Below, piece after piece: positions 1 to 10,200 of a DNA stretch of 64,000 nucleotides. Source of the stretch: a bacterium. Its GTDB lineage: Bacteria > Patescibacteriota > Gracilibacteria > JAUYGZ01. Position 1 is the stretch's first letter; every line of letters starts with the position of its first letter. The stretch spans positions 124,001 through 188,000 of the forward strand of contig JAUYGZ010000019.1 of NCBI GenBank assembly GCA_030690415.1, written 5' to 3'. The position numbers and the translations under genes are program-made. The notes beneath the pieces were generated by a model. The model was not told the origin of the DNA. It ran no database searches and worked only from the letters and a program-made list of their open reading frames with translations.

Positions 1-1
1 C

Positions 2-97
2 CTCCTCAAAAAAAGCGAAATCCTCACAGCAGACCAGCTCCGTCAGGGCGCTGAACGAAAAGTTCCTTCAGCAGAATCTCAAGAATCCACGACTTAA
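2..97 (+). CDS. 3' end of an unidentified gene (partial)
   Basis: The frame is open from the left edge to TAA at 95-97 and gives about 31 C-terminal residues, Lys- and Glu-rich and then Ser/Gln-rich at the tail. The gene begins outside the window, so its function cannot be read. It runs in the same direction as the TraC-like gene 128 bases downstream. In related CPR loci small membrane proteins of the same secretion locus often lie just upstream of that gene, but nothing in this tail identifies one. Confidence 0.45.
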   Translation, partial: LLKKSEILTADQLRQGAERKVPSAESQESTT

Positions 98-105
98 CTC
101 CCACA

Positions 106-134
106 GTACAGATGTTTTGCCAAAACGTCTCTAC
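106..134. repeat. GTAC-AGACG palindrome family, copy 1
   Basis: An AGATGTTTTG arm (110-119) and its near-perfect complement CAAAACGTCT (121-130) surround a single C. The palindrome is flanked by GTAC on the left and CTAC on the right. The same arms and flanks recur at 35,736-35,764 inside comF, and a sister palindrome lies at 170-197. It sits between two genes and has no T-run, so it is not a simple terminator. Confidence 0.75.
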
Positions 135-140
135 CACATA

Positions 141-197
141 CACCCACCAACCCTCAACTCCCAACTCTTGTACAGACGCATAGCTATGCGTCTCTAC
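141..197. repeat. Heptanucleotide array plus GTAC-AGACG palindrome, copy 2
   Basis: Four 7-base units (CACCCAC, CAACCCT, CAACTCC, CAACTCT; 141-168) lead straight into a perfect 20-base palindrome with arms AGACGCATAG and CTATGCGTCT (174-193), again with GTAC on the left and CTCTAC on the right. The same combination of CAACTCC units plus palindrome is found inside comF (35,718-35,764), so the two parts may move or spread together. The element ends 28 bases before the start codon at 226. Confidence 0.75.
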
Positions 198-225
198 GCT
201 CTCACACCACTCAACCCCCATCCCC

Positions 226-966
226 ATGACAACTTCACCTGATCCAAATCAACCCAAAGATTCCGTGAAAGCACGACCTCCTCAGCAAAAAAGCGCCGCG
301 ACTCAGCGATTTTTACCGATTGCGGAAATTCATGACAACACGGTGGTTCTTAAAAATGGAGGAATTCGGGCAGTACTCCAAACCACCTCAGTAAACTTCA
401 ATCTCAAATCAGAAGAAGAACAAAACGCACTTATTCAGGGCTATCAATCTTTCCTGAACTCCCTGGAATTCCCCGTCCAGATCGTCGTGCGATCAAAAAA
501 ACTCGATATCGACAACTATCTCGAACACCTAGATGAGATCAAAGAACAACAGGAAAATCCTCTGCTCAAGCAACAGACCGCGGAGTACCAGGAGTACGTC
601 GAAAAGCTGGTCGAATACGCCGATATCATGGAAAAAAAGTTTTATGTCGTCGTTCCGGTCGATCCTCCCACAGGAACCAAAATCAGCTTTATCGACCGAT
701 TCCTGGGCCACATTTTTCCCAGCGATACCATAGCGAAAACGCGAACCCGTCAAAAAAACTTTAAAGACCTCAGAAAAAAACTGACCCAACGGGTCAACCA
801 GGTCGAGCAAGCCCTCGTGGGACTAAATATTAGGACCCAAGAGCTCAATACCAAAGAGCTTATCGAGCTTTACTATCAATCCTACAATCCCATCACAGCA
901 CGCCAGGAAAAAATTAACAAGCTCGAGAAAACCAACATCGAAGACTACGAGGAAGAAAAAAAGTAA
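226..966 (+). CDS. TraC-like domain protein (VirB4 N-terminal-domain-like)
   Basis: This 246-residue soluble protein resembles the free N-terminal TraC-like domain that precedes the ATPase of VirB4-type conjugation proteins; it has no Walker motifs. Residues ~25-60 show the family opening (LPIAEIHDNTVVLKNGG, then RAVL...SVNFNLKS), residues ~60-165 the central alpha/beta part (FPVQIVV...KKFYVVVP), and the last 70 residues are a Lys/Glu-rich helical tail ending in EEEKK. In CPR genomes this domain is usually encoded just upstream of a VirB4-like ATPase gene; here the next gene is on the other strand, so the ATPase partner must be elsewhere. It probably works at the inner face of a type IV secretion-like channel. 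The start has a CCCC-ATG context with no Shine-Dalgarno motif. The family call is from pattern recognition. Confidence 0.65.
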   Translation: MTTSPDPNQPKDSVKARPPQQKSAATQRFLPIAEIHDNTVVLKNGGIRAVLQTTSVNFNLKSEEEQNALIQGYQSFLNSLEFPVQIVVRSKKLDIDNYLEHLDEIKEQQENPLLKQQTAEYQEYVEKLVEYADIMEKKFYVVVPVDPPTGTKISFIDRFLGHIFPSDTIAKTRTRQKNFKDLRKKLTQRVNQVEQALVGLNIRTQELNTKELIELYYQSYNPITARQEKINKLEKTNIEDYEEEKK

Positions 967-968
967 GT

Positions 969-2033
969 TCATCTTTTCTCCAGAATATCCCCCCTCACCC
1001 GCATATCTTCCTGACGATCGAGCAGACAAAACAAGACAAAATACCCGAGAAAAAAGAAAGGAACCAGGAGTAGATACCACTGTTGATGGACCATCATCAA
1101 AAAGAAAAAGCCTGTAAAAACTGAAACCACGATGCCGATAAACACTCGTTGATCACCATAGGCTTTTTGATGGAGAGGAGAAAAGAGTCGCGAAAAGAAT
1201 CCCGAAAGAAATGGAATACGCCTGAATGAATGCTCCAAAAAAAACTGAGAAGCAAACACTGATCGCACCAAAAACGTTGTCAGAAACCCGAGAAGGAGAA
1301 CCCCCAGAAAAAACACAAATAACTCGTGGAAAAAGAAGTTTCTTGCCGAGAGCAGAGCAAGATCAGGTGATGACAAGGTATCACTCCAACTGAAGAGAAA
1401 AGAAACAAACAGCATCATAAGTCCACTCACCCAGACAAATTCCATGAAAATCTGAGGAGTATTCAGGTACGCAGTATCAACAAGTCGAATAAAGTACTGA
1501 ATCACAAAAAGAAAACTCATAAGCTCCAATAAAGAAATGAGAATATCAAATGCCATCCCTTCAAAAAGCAAGATCCACAGATAACTCAGAAAAAGAGAAA
1601 GAAGCGAAAACAAGATCACTCCCCAGGGCATGGAAAAAGAGCGTCGAAAAAGGCTCTTCAGCCGCTCCAGACGAAAGGTCACGACAGACCAGAGAGCAAT
1701 CCCCAGAAGAACCCCGACGGCAAGACCCCCATACACCAAAAGGTAAAAAACCAGCTGGGAAAGAAGGGCCGAAGCACTTCCTGCCTGAACCAGGTAAACC
1801 AATGACCAATCTGTACGATACACCACCAGAGACTCCAAAAAACCCGGAACCCACATGACAAAGGCACCCCATATGACAGCCACAATAAGAGCAGCCCCAT
1901 AATACCAGGACAATCGACGGACATTTCGAAAAAAAGAATACACAATAACCGCCAGAACCAGAGCAAAAAGCACCACACTTCCTCCTCCCCACCAGGGATT
2001 AGCCAGAAACCGCTCTAAGAGAATTTGCCACAT
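969..2033 (-). CDS. Polytopic membrane protein of unknown function
   Basis: The 354-residue product is dominated by long hydrophobic stretches separated by short basic loops, giving roughly eight or nine membrane helices over nearly the full length (first at ~18-36, last at ~325-343). The C-terminus is charged and probably cytosolic. I do not recognise a family. It is the last gene of a minus-strand series (13,645 to 969) of secretion/surface proteins, and its stop lies 2 bases from the stop of the convergent TraC-like gene. Position and topology would suit a VirB6-like channel component, but that is inference from context only. Confidence 0.7.
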   Translation of the reverse strand: MWQILLERFLANPWWGGGSVVLFALVLAVIVYSFFRNVRRLSWYYGAALIVAVIWGAFVMWVPGFLESLVVYRTDWSLVYLVQAGSASALLSQLVFYLLVYGGLAVGVLLGIALWSVVTFRLERLKSLFRRSFSMPWGVILFSLLSLFLSYLWILLFEGMAFDILISLLELMSFLFVIQYFIRLVDTAYLNTPQIFMEFVWVSGLMMLFVSFLFSWSDTLSSPDLALLSARNFFFHELFVFFLGVLLLGFLTTFLVRSVFASQFFLEHSFRRIPFLSGFFSRLFSPLHQKAYGDQRVFIGIVVSVFTGFFFLMMVHQQWYLLLVPFFFLGYFVLFCLLDRQEDMRVRGDILEKR

Positions 2034-2081
2034 AGAAAACCAATCCTAACAGTCTTAACAATCCCATAATTCCAATCCTCC

Positions 2082-4184
2082 TCATCCTCCTTCAACTATT
2101 ATTTCCGCTTGCTTCCGACTCACCTGCCCTGAACGGTCATAGACCTCCAGTGTAACGGTATGAGTTCCGGCTTGCTCAAACACATGGTCTGGCTTCACCA
2201 CTCGACTGATCTGACCATCACCAAACTCCCAGTAATAACGGCCTATCTGCCCTTGAGATAGAGACGCATCAAAGAAAACCTTTTGTCCCACCTGCGGTGA
2301 TACCGGATTAAACGTAAAATCAGCCTGAAGCTCGACTTCTCGAGCCACGATAAGGAATTCTTTGGAAGCCCTCTTCCCATCCTCTGTAAGCACAGAAACC
2401 GTGACCTTACTCTCCCCCACCTGGCTATACACATGAGTCTGACGAGCACTTCCGATAAGCTCCGGCGTCCCGTCTCCGAAGTTCCAGGTATAAGAGATAA
2501 TCTTGCTATCACCTGCCTGCGAAGCGGAAGCATCGAAGGTAACCTCCAATGGAATTGATCCGGAATAGCTGCTCACATCAACCTCCACCACTACCTCTGA
2601 GGTACCCACCTGAACGGTCAACTGAGCGGTTGAACTGAGGTCATCATCATCCACAACCGTCAACTTCGCTTCAAATGTCCCCTCCACGACATAGGTATGA
2701 GAAGCCTCAGCCACCAGAGAGTCATCGACGCCATCCCCATCGAAATCCCAGCGATACTCGACAATTGTCCCGTCGATATCCTTCGACTGACCGGCATCAA
2801 ACTGAAGCATGAACGGAGCACTTCCCGTCACTACATTTCCAGTGAGGTTTTGGTTTTTGAGTCGAATAACCGCTTGAGGAGTATTGGTCTGACGTTCAAC
2901 ATAAACGATCTCGGTGCCTTCAAGCTTCGTCCCACTGATGCCTACCGTAGTCAGATGAACCGTATATTCACCAGGATTGGAGTATTGATGCTGAATCGTC
3001 CTACCAGAAGCCAATGCGCTATTATCTCCAAAATCCCATTCATAGGACTGGATTCGTTCGCCAAGGTAGGAATTAGAGCCGTCAAAAGAAACCATAAAAG
3101 GAGCCTGTCCCTTCAGCCCCGGCCGGGCAATGATAACCGCCTCTTTCGTCCTTCCTCTGAGGAAATCAAGCGATAAGCGCTCCTCAACCTTCTCTCCATT
3201 ATTATCAGTTACCGTTAGAATAATCTCACGAGTTCCGACCTCTTCAAAAGACCAGCTGACCTTGGATCCCGTCTGATCCACCTGACCATCCGCGTCGAAA
3301 TCCCACTCATAGGCAATAATACTCCCATCCGGATCAACAGATTTTGAAGCATCAAAAGAAACCGTAACCGGTGCCTCCAACAGTTGAGGAGAGTACTCAA
3401 CATGAACCGTTGATCTCACATTAGCGATGGTAACCAAACTGGGAATAACGACTTCTTTTCCATCCGATAAAATCAATTTTACAGCAACATTATAGACTCC
3501 CGCTGCATTCCCTCGACTCGTATACCGATACTGAATATCCCGACCATTCCCATCATCAAAAACACCATCTCCATCCAAATCCCAGCTGTAGGAAACAATA
3601 CCGGACCGGATATAGACCTGTTCAATATCCCGGGCACTGAAAGTGATATCAATGGGAGCAGAAAGATTGATCGTAGTCGCGGGATCAGTCAGCACGACAG
3701 CCTGAGGACCACCGGAAAGCTGAAGCTGGGAAATATAAAAATAGAGCACGATCCAGATAAAAACAAAGAACAGAAAAAAGAGTCCTGAGACCAGGGCCAA
3801 GATCAAAGACCGTTTTTTCTTTTCCTGCTCAATTTTGGCGGAGGTCAGACGTCTAAAGAGTCCCACCAGAAAGAGAATAAACGCAATCAGTGACAGAAAA
3901 CCAAAGACCAAGCTCACCAGAGTCTGCAGGAGCTGCTGAAGTAAGGCGGGCTCAACTCCTAAAGCCTGAAGAATGGGATTATCCCCTCCCCCTTGAAGAA
4001 GCATCACCACCAAAAAAACCAGAAATAGAACAAAAAGAAAGATAAAAACTCCAATAAACGTAAAAAACAAACTGGTTCTGGATTTTTTTAGACCAACTGC
4101 GGGAGTCGTCTGGGGTGGCGAAACAGGAGTGCTTCCTCCCGGAGGCGTCACAGGATTACGAGACGGCATCTGATCATTGGCCAT
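2082..4184 (-). CDS. Membrane-anchored protein with six PKD domains
   Basis: The 700-residue product starts with a Pro-rich cytosolic segment (1-35) and three membrane helices (~38-65, ~85-110, ~125-150). Six PKD (Ig-like) domains of 85-95 residues follow, each marked by the family signature: SWDLDGDG, YEWDFDADG, YEWDFGDN, YRWDFDGDG, YTWNFGDG and YYWEFGDG. PKD domains are extracellular beta-sandwiches that act as spacers or adhesive modules, so the protein is expected to project from the cell surface. It lies 90 bases downstream of the 2,038-residue pilin-PKD protein on the same strand and probably belongs to its operon. Interacting partners are not known. Confidence 0.85.
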   Translation of the reverse strand: MANDQMPSRNPVTPPGGSTPVSPPQTTPAVGLKKSRTSLFFTFIGVFIFLFVLFLVFLVVMLLQGGGDNPILQALGVEPALLQQLLQTLVSLVFGFLSLIAFILFLVGLFRRLTSAKIEQEKKKRSLILALVSGLFFLFFVFIWIVLYFYISQLQLSGGPQAVVLTDPATTINLSAPIDITFSARDIEQVYIRSGIVSYSWDLDGDGVFDDGNGRDIQYRYTSRGNAAGVYNVAVKLILSDGKEVVIPSLVTIANVRSTVHVEYSPQLLEAPVTVSFDASKSVDPDGSIIAYEWDFDADGQVDQTGSKVSWSFEEVGTREIILTVTDNNGEKVEERLSLDFLRGRTKEAVIIARPGLKGQAPFMVSFDGSNSYLGERIQSYEWDFGDNSALASGRTIQHQYSNPGEYTVHLTTVGISGTKLEGTEIVYVERQTNTPQAVIRLKNQNLTGNVVTGSAPFMLQFDAGQSKDIDGTIVEYRWDFDGDGVDDSLVAEASHTYVVEGTFEAKLTVVDDDDLSSTAQLTVQVGTSEVVVEVDVSSYSGSIPLEVTFDASASQAGDSKIISYTWNFGDGTPELIGSARQTHVYSQVGESKVTVSVLTEDGKRASKEFLIVAREVELQADFTFNPVSPQVGQKVFFDASLSQGQIGRYYWEFGDGQISRVVKPDHVFEQAGTHTVTLEVYDRSGQVSRKQAEIIVEGG

Positions 4185-4253
4185 ATGAATGGTTTAGAAA
4201 TAATTCTTCATTCTTTATTAGTAATTTGCAATTTGTGATTCTTCATCCCCCCT

Positions 4254-4274
4254 CCAAACTCCGAACTCCCCTCT
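4254..4274. repeat. Heptanucleotide units between the two PKD genes
   Basis: CCAAACT and CCGAACT (4,254-4,267), followed by CCCCTCT, form a short run of 7-base units of the same CAACTCC-like family as at 148-168, 18,320-18,347 and 35,718-35,731. AATTTGC and AATTTGT at about 4,223-4,236 are another two-unit heptamer. They fill the gap between the stop at 4,275 and the next gene. Confidence 0.5.
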
Positions 4275-7200
4275 CTATCCCTTCAACCAATCCGGAATAG
4301 AACCACTTGTTCCGGATGGAGGACCTTTCCTAGCATCCTTATCCTCATTTTCAGTCGAGAGTCCAGAATCAATAGTCGGGGGATTGTCTTTCTTATCACT
4401 TAACTCTTGACTATCGACCTCCTCCCTATCGACCTCGTAAGAGTCTGAGCCTGTCGAAGACTTCTTCTGAGGCACCACTTCAACGACCTCAGGCTCTACC
4501 GGCTCAACAAAGGAAGGCGTTTCTGAAGACCCAACTGGCGTTTGTGGAATCTCAAGTTCCTCCCGACGTTGTCGAATGGTCCTGACCACCACAAAAACCA
4601 CTCCTGCGACCCCTAAAACGATCACAATTACGAAAATAATCCAGAAAATGGAGAGTCCTCCGGCATCGGGTATAATCTCAGAAACTGGAATCACCGGAGT
4701 AATATCTTCACCCGGTACCGGCACGATCTCTTCCTCAGCAACCCCATCTCCTGGCTGACGAATAGTCAAATCCTGATCAATTACAATGAGCTGCTGTTTC
4801 TGATCAATCTCACCCAGTTCATCCATAATGGTCAGAGTGACCTGATAAAGTCCGGCGATATCAAGCACCTTTACTGGCTCAGGAAGAGTGGAAATACCGA
4901 GGAGTTCACCATCTCTGCCTTCAGCCGCTTCTACAGATCCCGTCACCAGGTACCGGCCTCCAAAAGAAGAAATTACAAAATGCGTGATATTATCTTCCAC
5001 CCTTCCTTCAGAAACGAAGACCGGGACACCGGATGAACCGACCTGATAGAGCTTGGGTGAAAAGATGACGCCATTGAAGAGAATCTCTGCGTCCTGAGAC
5101 AGCTCAAGACTCTGTGACAATCCGGTATCATACACCAACGCGGTGTCCTCACCCTCAACGATAAACGTTTGATCAGAGAGCTCGAAAACGAGCGTCCCCA
5201 CAAAAGGCTGAGCCTGCTCATCCAGGAAGGTCGTTCCCTCCGTCACGCGAAGAACCAGATTCTGAGAGCCTAAGACAGCTTCACGAGGCATAACTCCTTG
5301 AGCGACGTCAGCGGCAGCCAAATCGAGAGAATGCTTTACCCACACCGAAGGCTGATTAAACTCTCGAACCCCAATCGTCAGATCATCTCTTTGTTCCCAC
5401 TGTTCCCACTCCAAAATATCCCCCACATTAAGTCGACGGAAACTCCACTCATAAGCAGTCAACTCTGGATTTAACGAAGCATCAATCGTAGAAGTATTGG
5501 TGAAGACTACTTCATTTTCACTCAAAACATACTCAAAATCCGCAACCGGAAGAGTAAGTCCACCCCGGATAAAGACGGTCTGAGTGTATTCTCCGATCAG
5601 CCCCCTCGCGGACACCGCCTCCAAAACCACCTCATATGCTCCCACCTGGGGATAAGCATGGCTGAAGGTAGGCTCAAAACTGATTTCATCCACCAATCCA
5701 TCTCCATCAAAATCCCAACGGTACTCTTGGACCGCCTCATCAGGGAAATGAGTCCCACGAGCATCAAAAAGAATTTCCTGCTGAGGCTCGGCAAAAGAGG
5801 AGCTCACGGTGAAGGTCACGACCGGAACAGTCTCCAAAAGACTCAGGACCGCATCCGGATTGTCGACCTGATTCAGATTGAAATCGGGTTTTTCATCAAA
5901 AGTAATATCCACTACGGCCGACTTTTCCTGACCATTGATCGCCACGACCGTGAGCTTGGCTCTGATCTGACCCTGAGTATCACGATACGTTGCCTTGAAT
6001 GAAGACCCGTCTTTCCAGGACTTGTGGGTTTTGTTATCGATATCATTATCCGTGATCTCATCACTATCACTATCGACAAAAATATTGGTATCCAATCGAT
6101 ACTCTTGAATCTGACCGGTCGATGTCAGTGAATTGAAAACCACGTCGGAGCTGGGAGGAGTCAAATACAATCGTCCATCGATATCATCTCGGGGAGGATT
6201 GGTCTTCAAAACCGCCTTCAGTTTGACGTCCAGTTTCGTCCCCAAAGGACCTCTTTCCTCCTGCTTGAGAAAGGGTATCCGACGAACCACCTGGTCACTG
6301 ACCCCAACTGAATCCCTGACTCTCAGACCAACCAAGACATCTCGGTTCCCTTCGAATTCGTGGATGGGAGTAATCAAAGCACTATCAGCATCATCATCAT
6401 TGATACCATTTCCATTCGTATCGATCGTGGTATCAAAATCCCAAGCATAGCTGAGATTTTTGTCCGGCAAGGCGGGATCGACTGTGGAATTACTGATGAA
6501 CCGAACCTGTACACCATCCTGAATAAAGATAAAAGCAGCTTCAGGGGGGACCGAATCAGCTCTGACGTGAAGCGTCATATCATACTGGGAGCTGAGACCG
6601 TTTTTGGTGACCTTGAGCGTTGGTCGGTACACCCCGGGCTGAGGGTACCGATAGTTCACCCTGGCACCAGATAAGTCTCGCTCATACTCTCCATCCCCCT
6701 GCACATCCCACTGGTAAGCGGCGGACGGAATAAACTCTCCCAAAGGATCTTTTGTCGTGGAACTGAAGGTGACCAGTTCGTTGACCTTCACCGTGCCTTT
6801 ATCGACGACAAACTCAGCAACAGGCGCGACATTCGGACCGTTCGTCACCACCAAAGGCTCACTGTCTCCCTCAGCCGTAAAGCTCGAAACCCGTGCCCCG
6901 TCATTATCTTCGATCTCCACCGCGAAGGAATAATTCGTCTGAGTACCTTCGACCCCTCTCGGGCCGATGACAAAAGTCGTCCGAGGAGCATCCGTCACCC
7001 GGGCATCCAGCTCCCGCCCACCCTGTCCCTCTTCATAATACCACCACCGATAACGCACCACCCTACCATCCGGATCACGAACCCCCAGAGCAGAAACACT
7101 GACGGTCACCGGAGTGACAATGAGTTGCTGAGGGGCAGAGTACCTCACGTCAGTAAGAAGGGGCGGCATATTGACCACTTCGATACTGATCGTCTCCGCC

Positions 7201-10200
7201 TGATCTTCCTGACTGGTGCTCAAATCCTGCACCGTCAGATCAACATCGATACAGCCTCCCTCCGTCAGCTCGTTAAATATCCGGGTAAAGCTTCGGCTGC
7301 GATAAATCTCATCAAAGTCTTCGATCTGCCAGAGATATGAGATCCCTGAAGACTCCCCACGAATACTCACCGATTTCCCGGCATCGAAGAGCACACTGTC
7401 TTTTCGGGTCACCTCGATACAGGCTGATTGCTCCAGATCCTGCTCAATTCCATTCACATAGACCTGTGTCAATGCTATAGGAGCGTTTTGAAGACCCACA
7501 CGAACCTGCTTGGTCAGAGAATTAATATTATTCGAACCATCCTCCACTTCCAGACTCACCTGATACTTACCCTGCCGGGCATACTTGTGAACCACAGGTT
7601 CCTTCACCGCTACCTGAGTATCTCCATCACCAAAATCCCAAAAGAATCCCAAAGCCTTATCACTCTGAGGCGTAAAGGTCACCAGTTCGTTGACATGAGC
7701 CCCCGGCTTATCAATGGTAAAATCAACCCCCAGAAGTGTCGTGACCTTCACGGTATCGAAGACGGTGTCACTCTGAGATCCCGTAAAGACCGTCAGACGA
7801 ACCTGGTGCTCCCCGAGGCTTTGGAATTCATAGAAAATACGGGCATCCGTACCCGCGTCCACCCGTTCATAGGTAAAAGGACCAGTGGCTCCCGCTGTAC
7901 GCTGCTGTAAAACAACCCCATCCACCTCCCAGGAATACGAAAGCACTGAGTTATTCAAGGGGAAATCTGGGTGAAAACTCTGGGAAGCGTCCAACAAAAC
8001 CCTCGCGGGACGAATAGTCTCCAAAAACGAAGCCCTAAACGAAGCAATCGGTGCCTGTTCACGAATAGAAATCGTCTTCGAAGTCTTATCAAACTGATTC
8101 GCGGCTCCTCCGGTTGAAACTTCGAGCATTACCTCGTAGTCTCCCGGAGCCGAAAACTGATAGCTGACCGTCTGCTGCTGGAAACTGGTAATCTCCTGAC
8201 TCGTCGTCCCTACTTTTTGCAAAATCCTGAACGTGTAATTGGCAATAGGAGAAGCAGACTGTGAAGAGAGTGCAGTAAAGGTAAATCCGGTACTCGTGGT
8301 CCCCGTCAGCCCAGGCTCAATCTGAAGCTGTGCGATAACATCACCAAACTGAAGATTTACCGTCCGCAGCACATCCCCTTGGGAATCCCTCGCCTGAAGC
8401 CGAACAAATTTTACTCCTGTGGGATCGGTATACTGGCACTGAAACTGCCAGTTTGATTGATTGCCCTGAAGAACAGCATTCACGCCATTCCCACAGTCAT
8501 AGTTGAGGAACTCAAAGTTTCCCTGACTCGTCTGAGAATCCCGAAGATCAAAGGTGACGGGAGCCTGTGTCCCGGCAAGAATCCTGACGGGCTGAGACCC
8601 CTGATCGTCCTCACCATTAACCTTCACCACCAAACTGGCCCGAGAAGGGTACACACTGATCCGTGCTGAACTAAGACCTGAGATGGCAGCATCGACATCA
8701 TTGGCTTCCGCCACTCCCGGATTGACGGTGTTGAACGTACAGGCACTCCTCACCAGGAGCTGAACATTGAAAATCCCTGAAGTCGTGAAATCATAATTGA
8801 AAAAGACTCCTGTCCCATCCGGAACACTGCTGGGCGAACTCAGGATCCCCCCTATCCCCTGACTAAAGTCCAGATTCTTATTGACGAACCAGAGATAGTT
8901 ATCATTCGAAACAGGACAGAACTCTTCATAAGGATCCTGAGTATCAGAAGCATCAAAATTGACTCGGAAAGCTGAACCATCGGAAGGCAGGGGCCCCTCG
9001 AAAGGACTCGCCTGAATCGAAGGACTCACCCTCTTAAAGGACTGCACAATGGATAAGAATTCCTGATACACGTCATTGAACGTCTCAAAATCACTAAAGC
9101 TCAGATCCGAGCTCATCTTATCCAAAAGCCGAACTAGCTTGCCAAAGGGATTACCGCTCGCATCATAACCACAATAATCCAACACATCTCTGGTCTGCGG
9201 AAGTGTGGCGCAAGTAATCCGGATAAAATTTTCCAGCTCATGAAAGTTGTTGGAAATCTGCCTCATGAGCAGATCACGAGCATCAGGCTGAAGCCCAAGT
9301 CCAAAATCCACCACGCCATCATTATCATCATCCGTATCGAGATCCTCTCTGAACACATCCAGGACAACAATCCCTCTAAAACGAGTCTGCGGGGTAACCG
9401 AAATATTATTGGGATTCCCGGGAGGATAGGCGGCAAAGAAAGCCTGTGAACACTCCTGGGTATCGATCAGCCCATCCGAGTCGCGGTCACAGTCCTCTGA
9501 ATCAGGTATACCATCGCCATCGATGTCACTGCTTCGCTCGTACTCCGCGCATCCCTGTTGAGCCAAAATATACTGGTCGTAAGCCGCCTTATCCGTCCGA
9601 TCGATCTGAATTTTAAGACGCTCAACATTCAGCACTTTGAACGACACGAAGCTGAGCGTATTGGAACAAAGATCAGAAACATCCGACACCCCATCACCAT
9701 CATCATCCGTGTCGTCTTGATCCACGACTCCATCATTATCGTCATCCGTATCTAAGGGATTGGCAATCCCATCAGAATCCGTATCCGGAATCACCTCGAT
9801 AGCCGAACACCCTGAATTATTGACAGAAAGACCGATGGGCGTACTGGGACAGAGGTCTCCGACCTCGCGAAGTCCGGTCAATAAGGGATAAATGAAATCC
9901 TTCCCTGTGGGGTCAAACAAACTCTCAAAAGTTTCAACGGGACTGTCTGAAGGGGAAATACTGCCGGGAGATCCCCCACCGGCGCCTCCTCCTTCCCCAC
10001 CTCCCACCACACCCACGAGAGCATTGACGATGGCATACGAAAGAAGAATGACGAGGATCCCCAGTGCGACATAAGTAATAATCGTCTTTGATTTGCTCGT
10101 CATCTCCTCATTCCCAAAATTCGCCACGTACATGATCCCCGCGTAAATGATGGCCGTAATCGCCACCAACCCCAGGAATCCGAGGACATAATTCGTGATC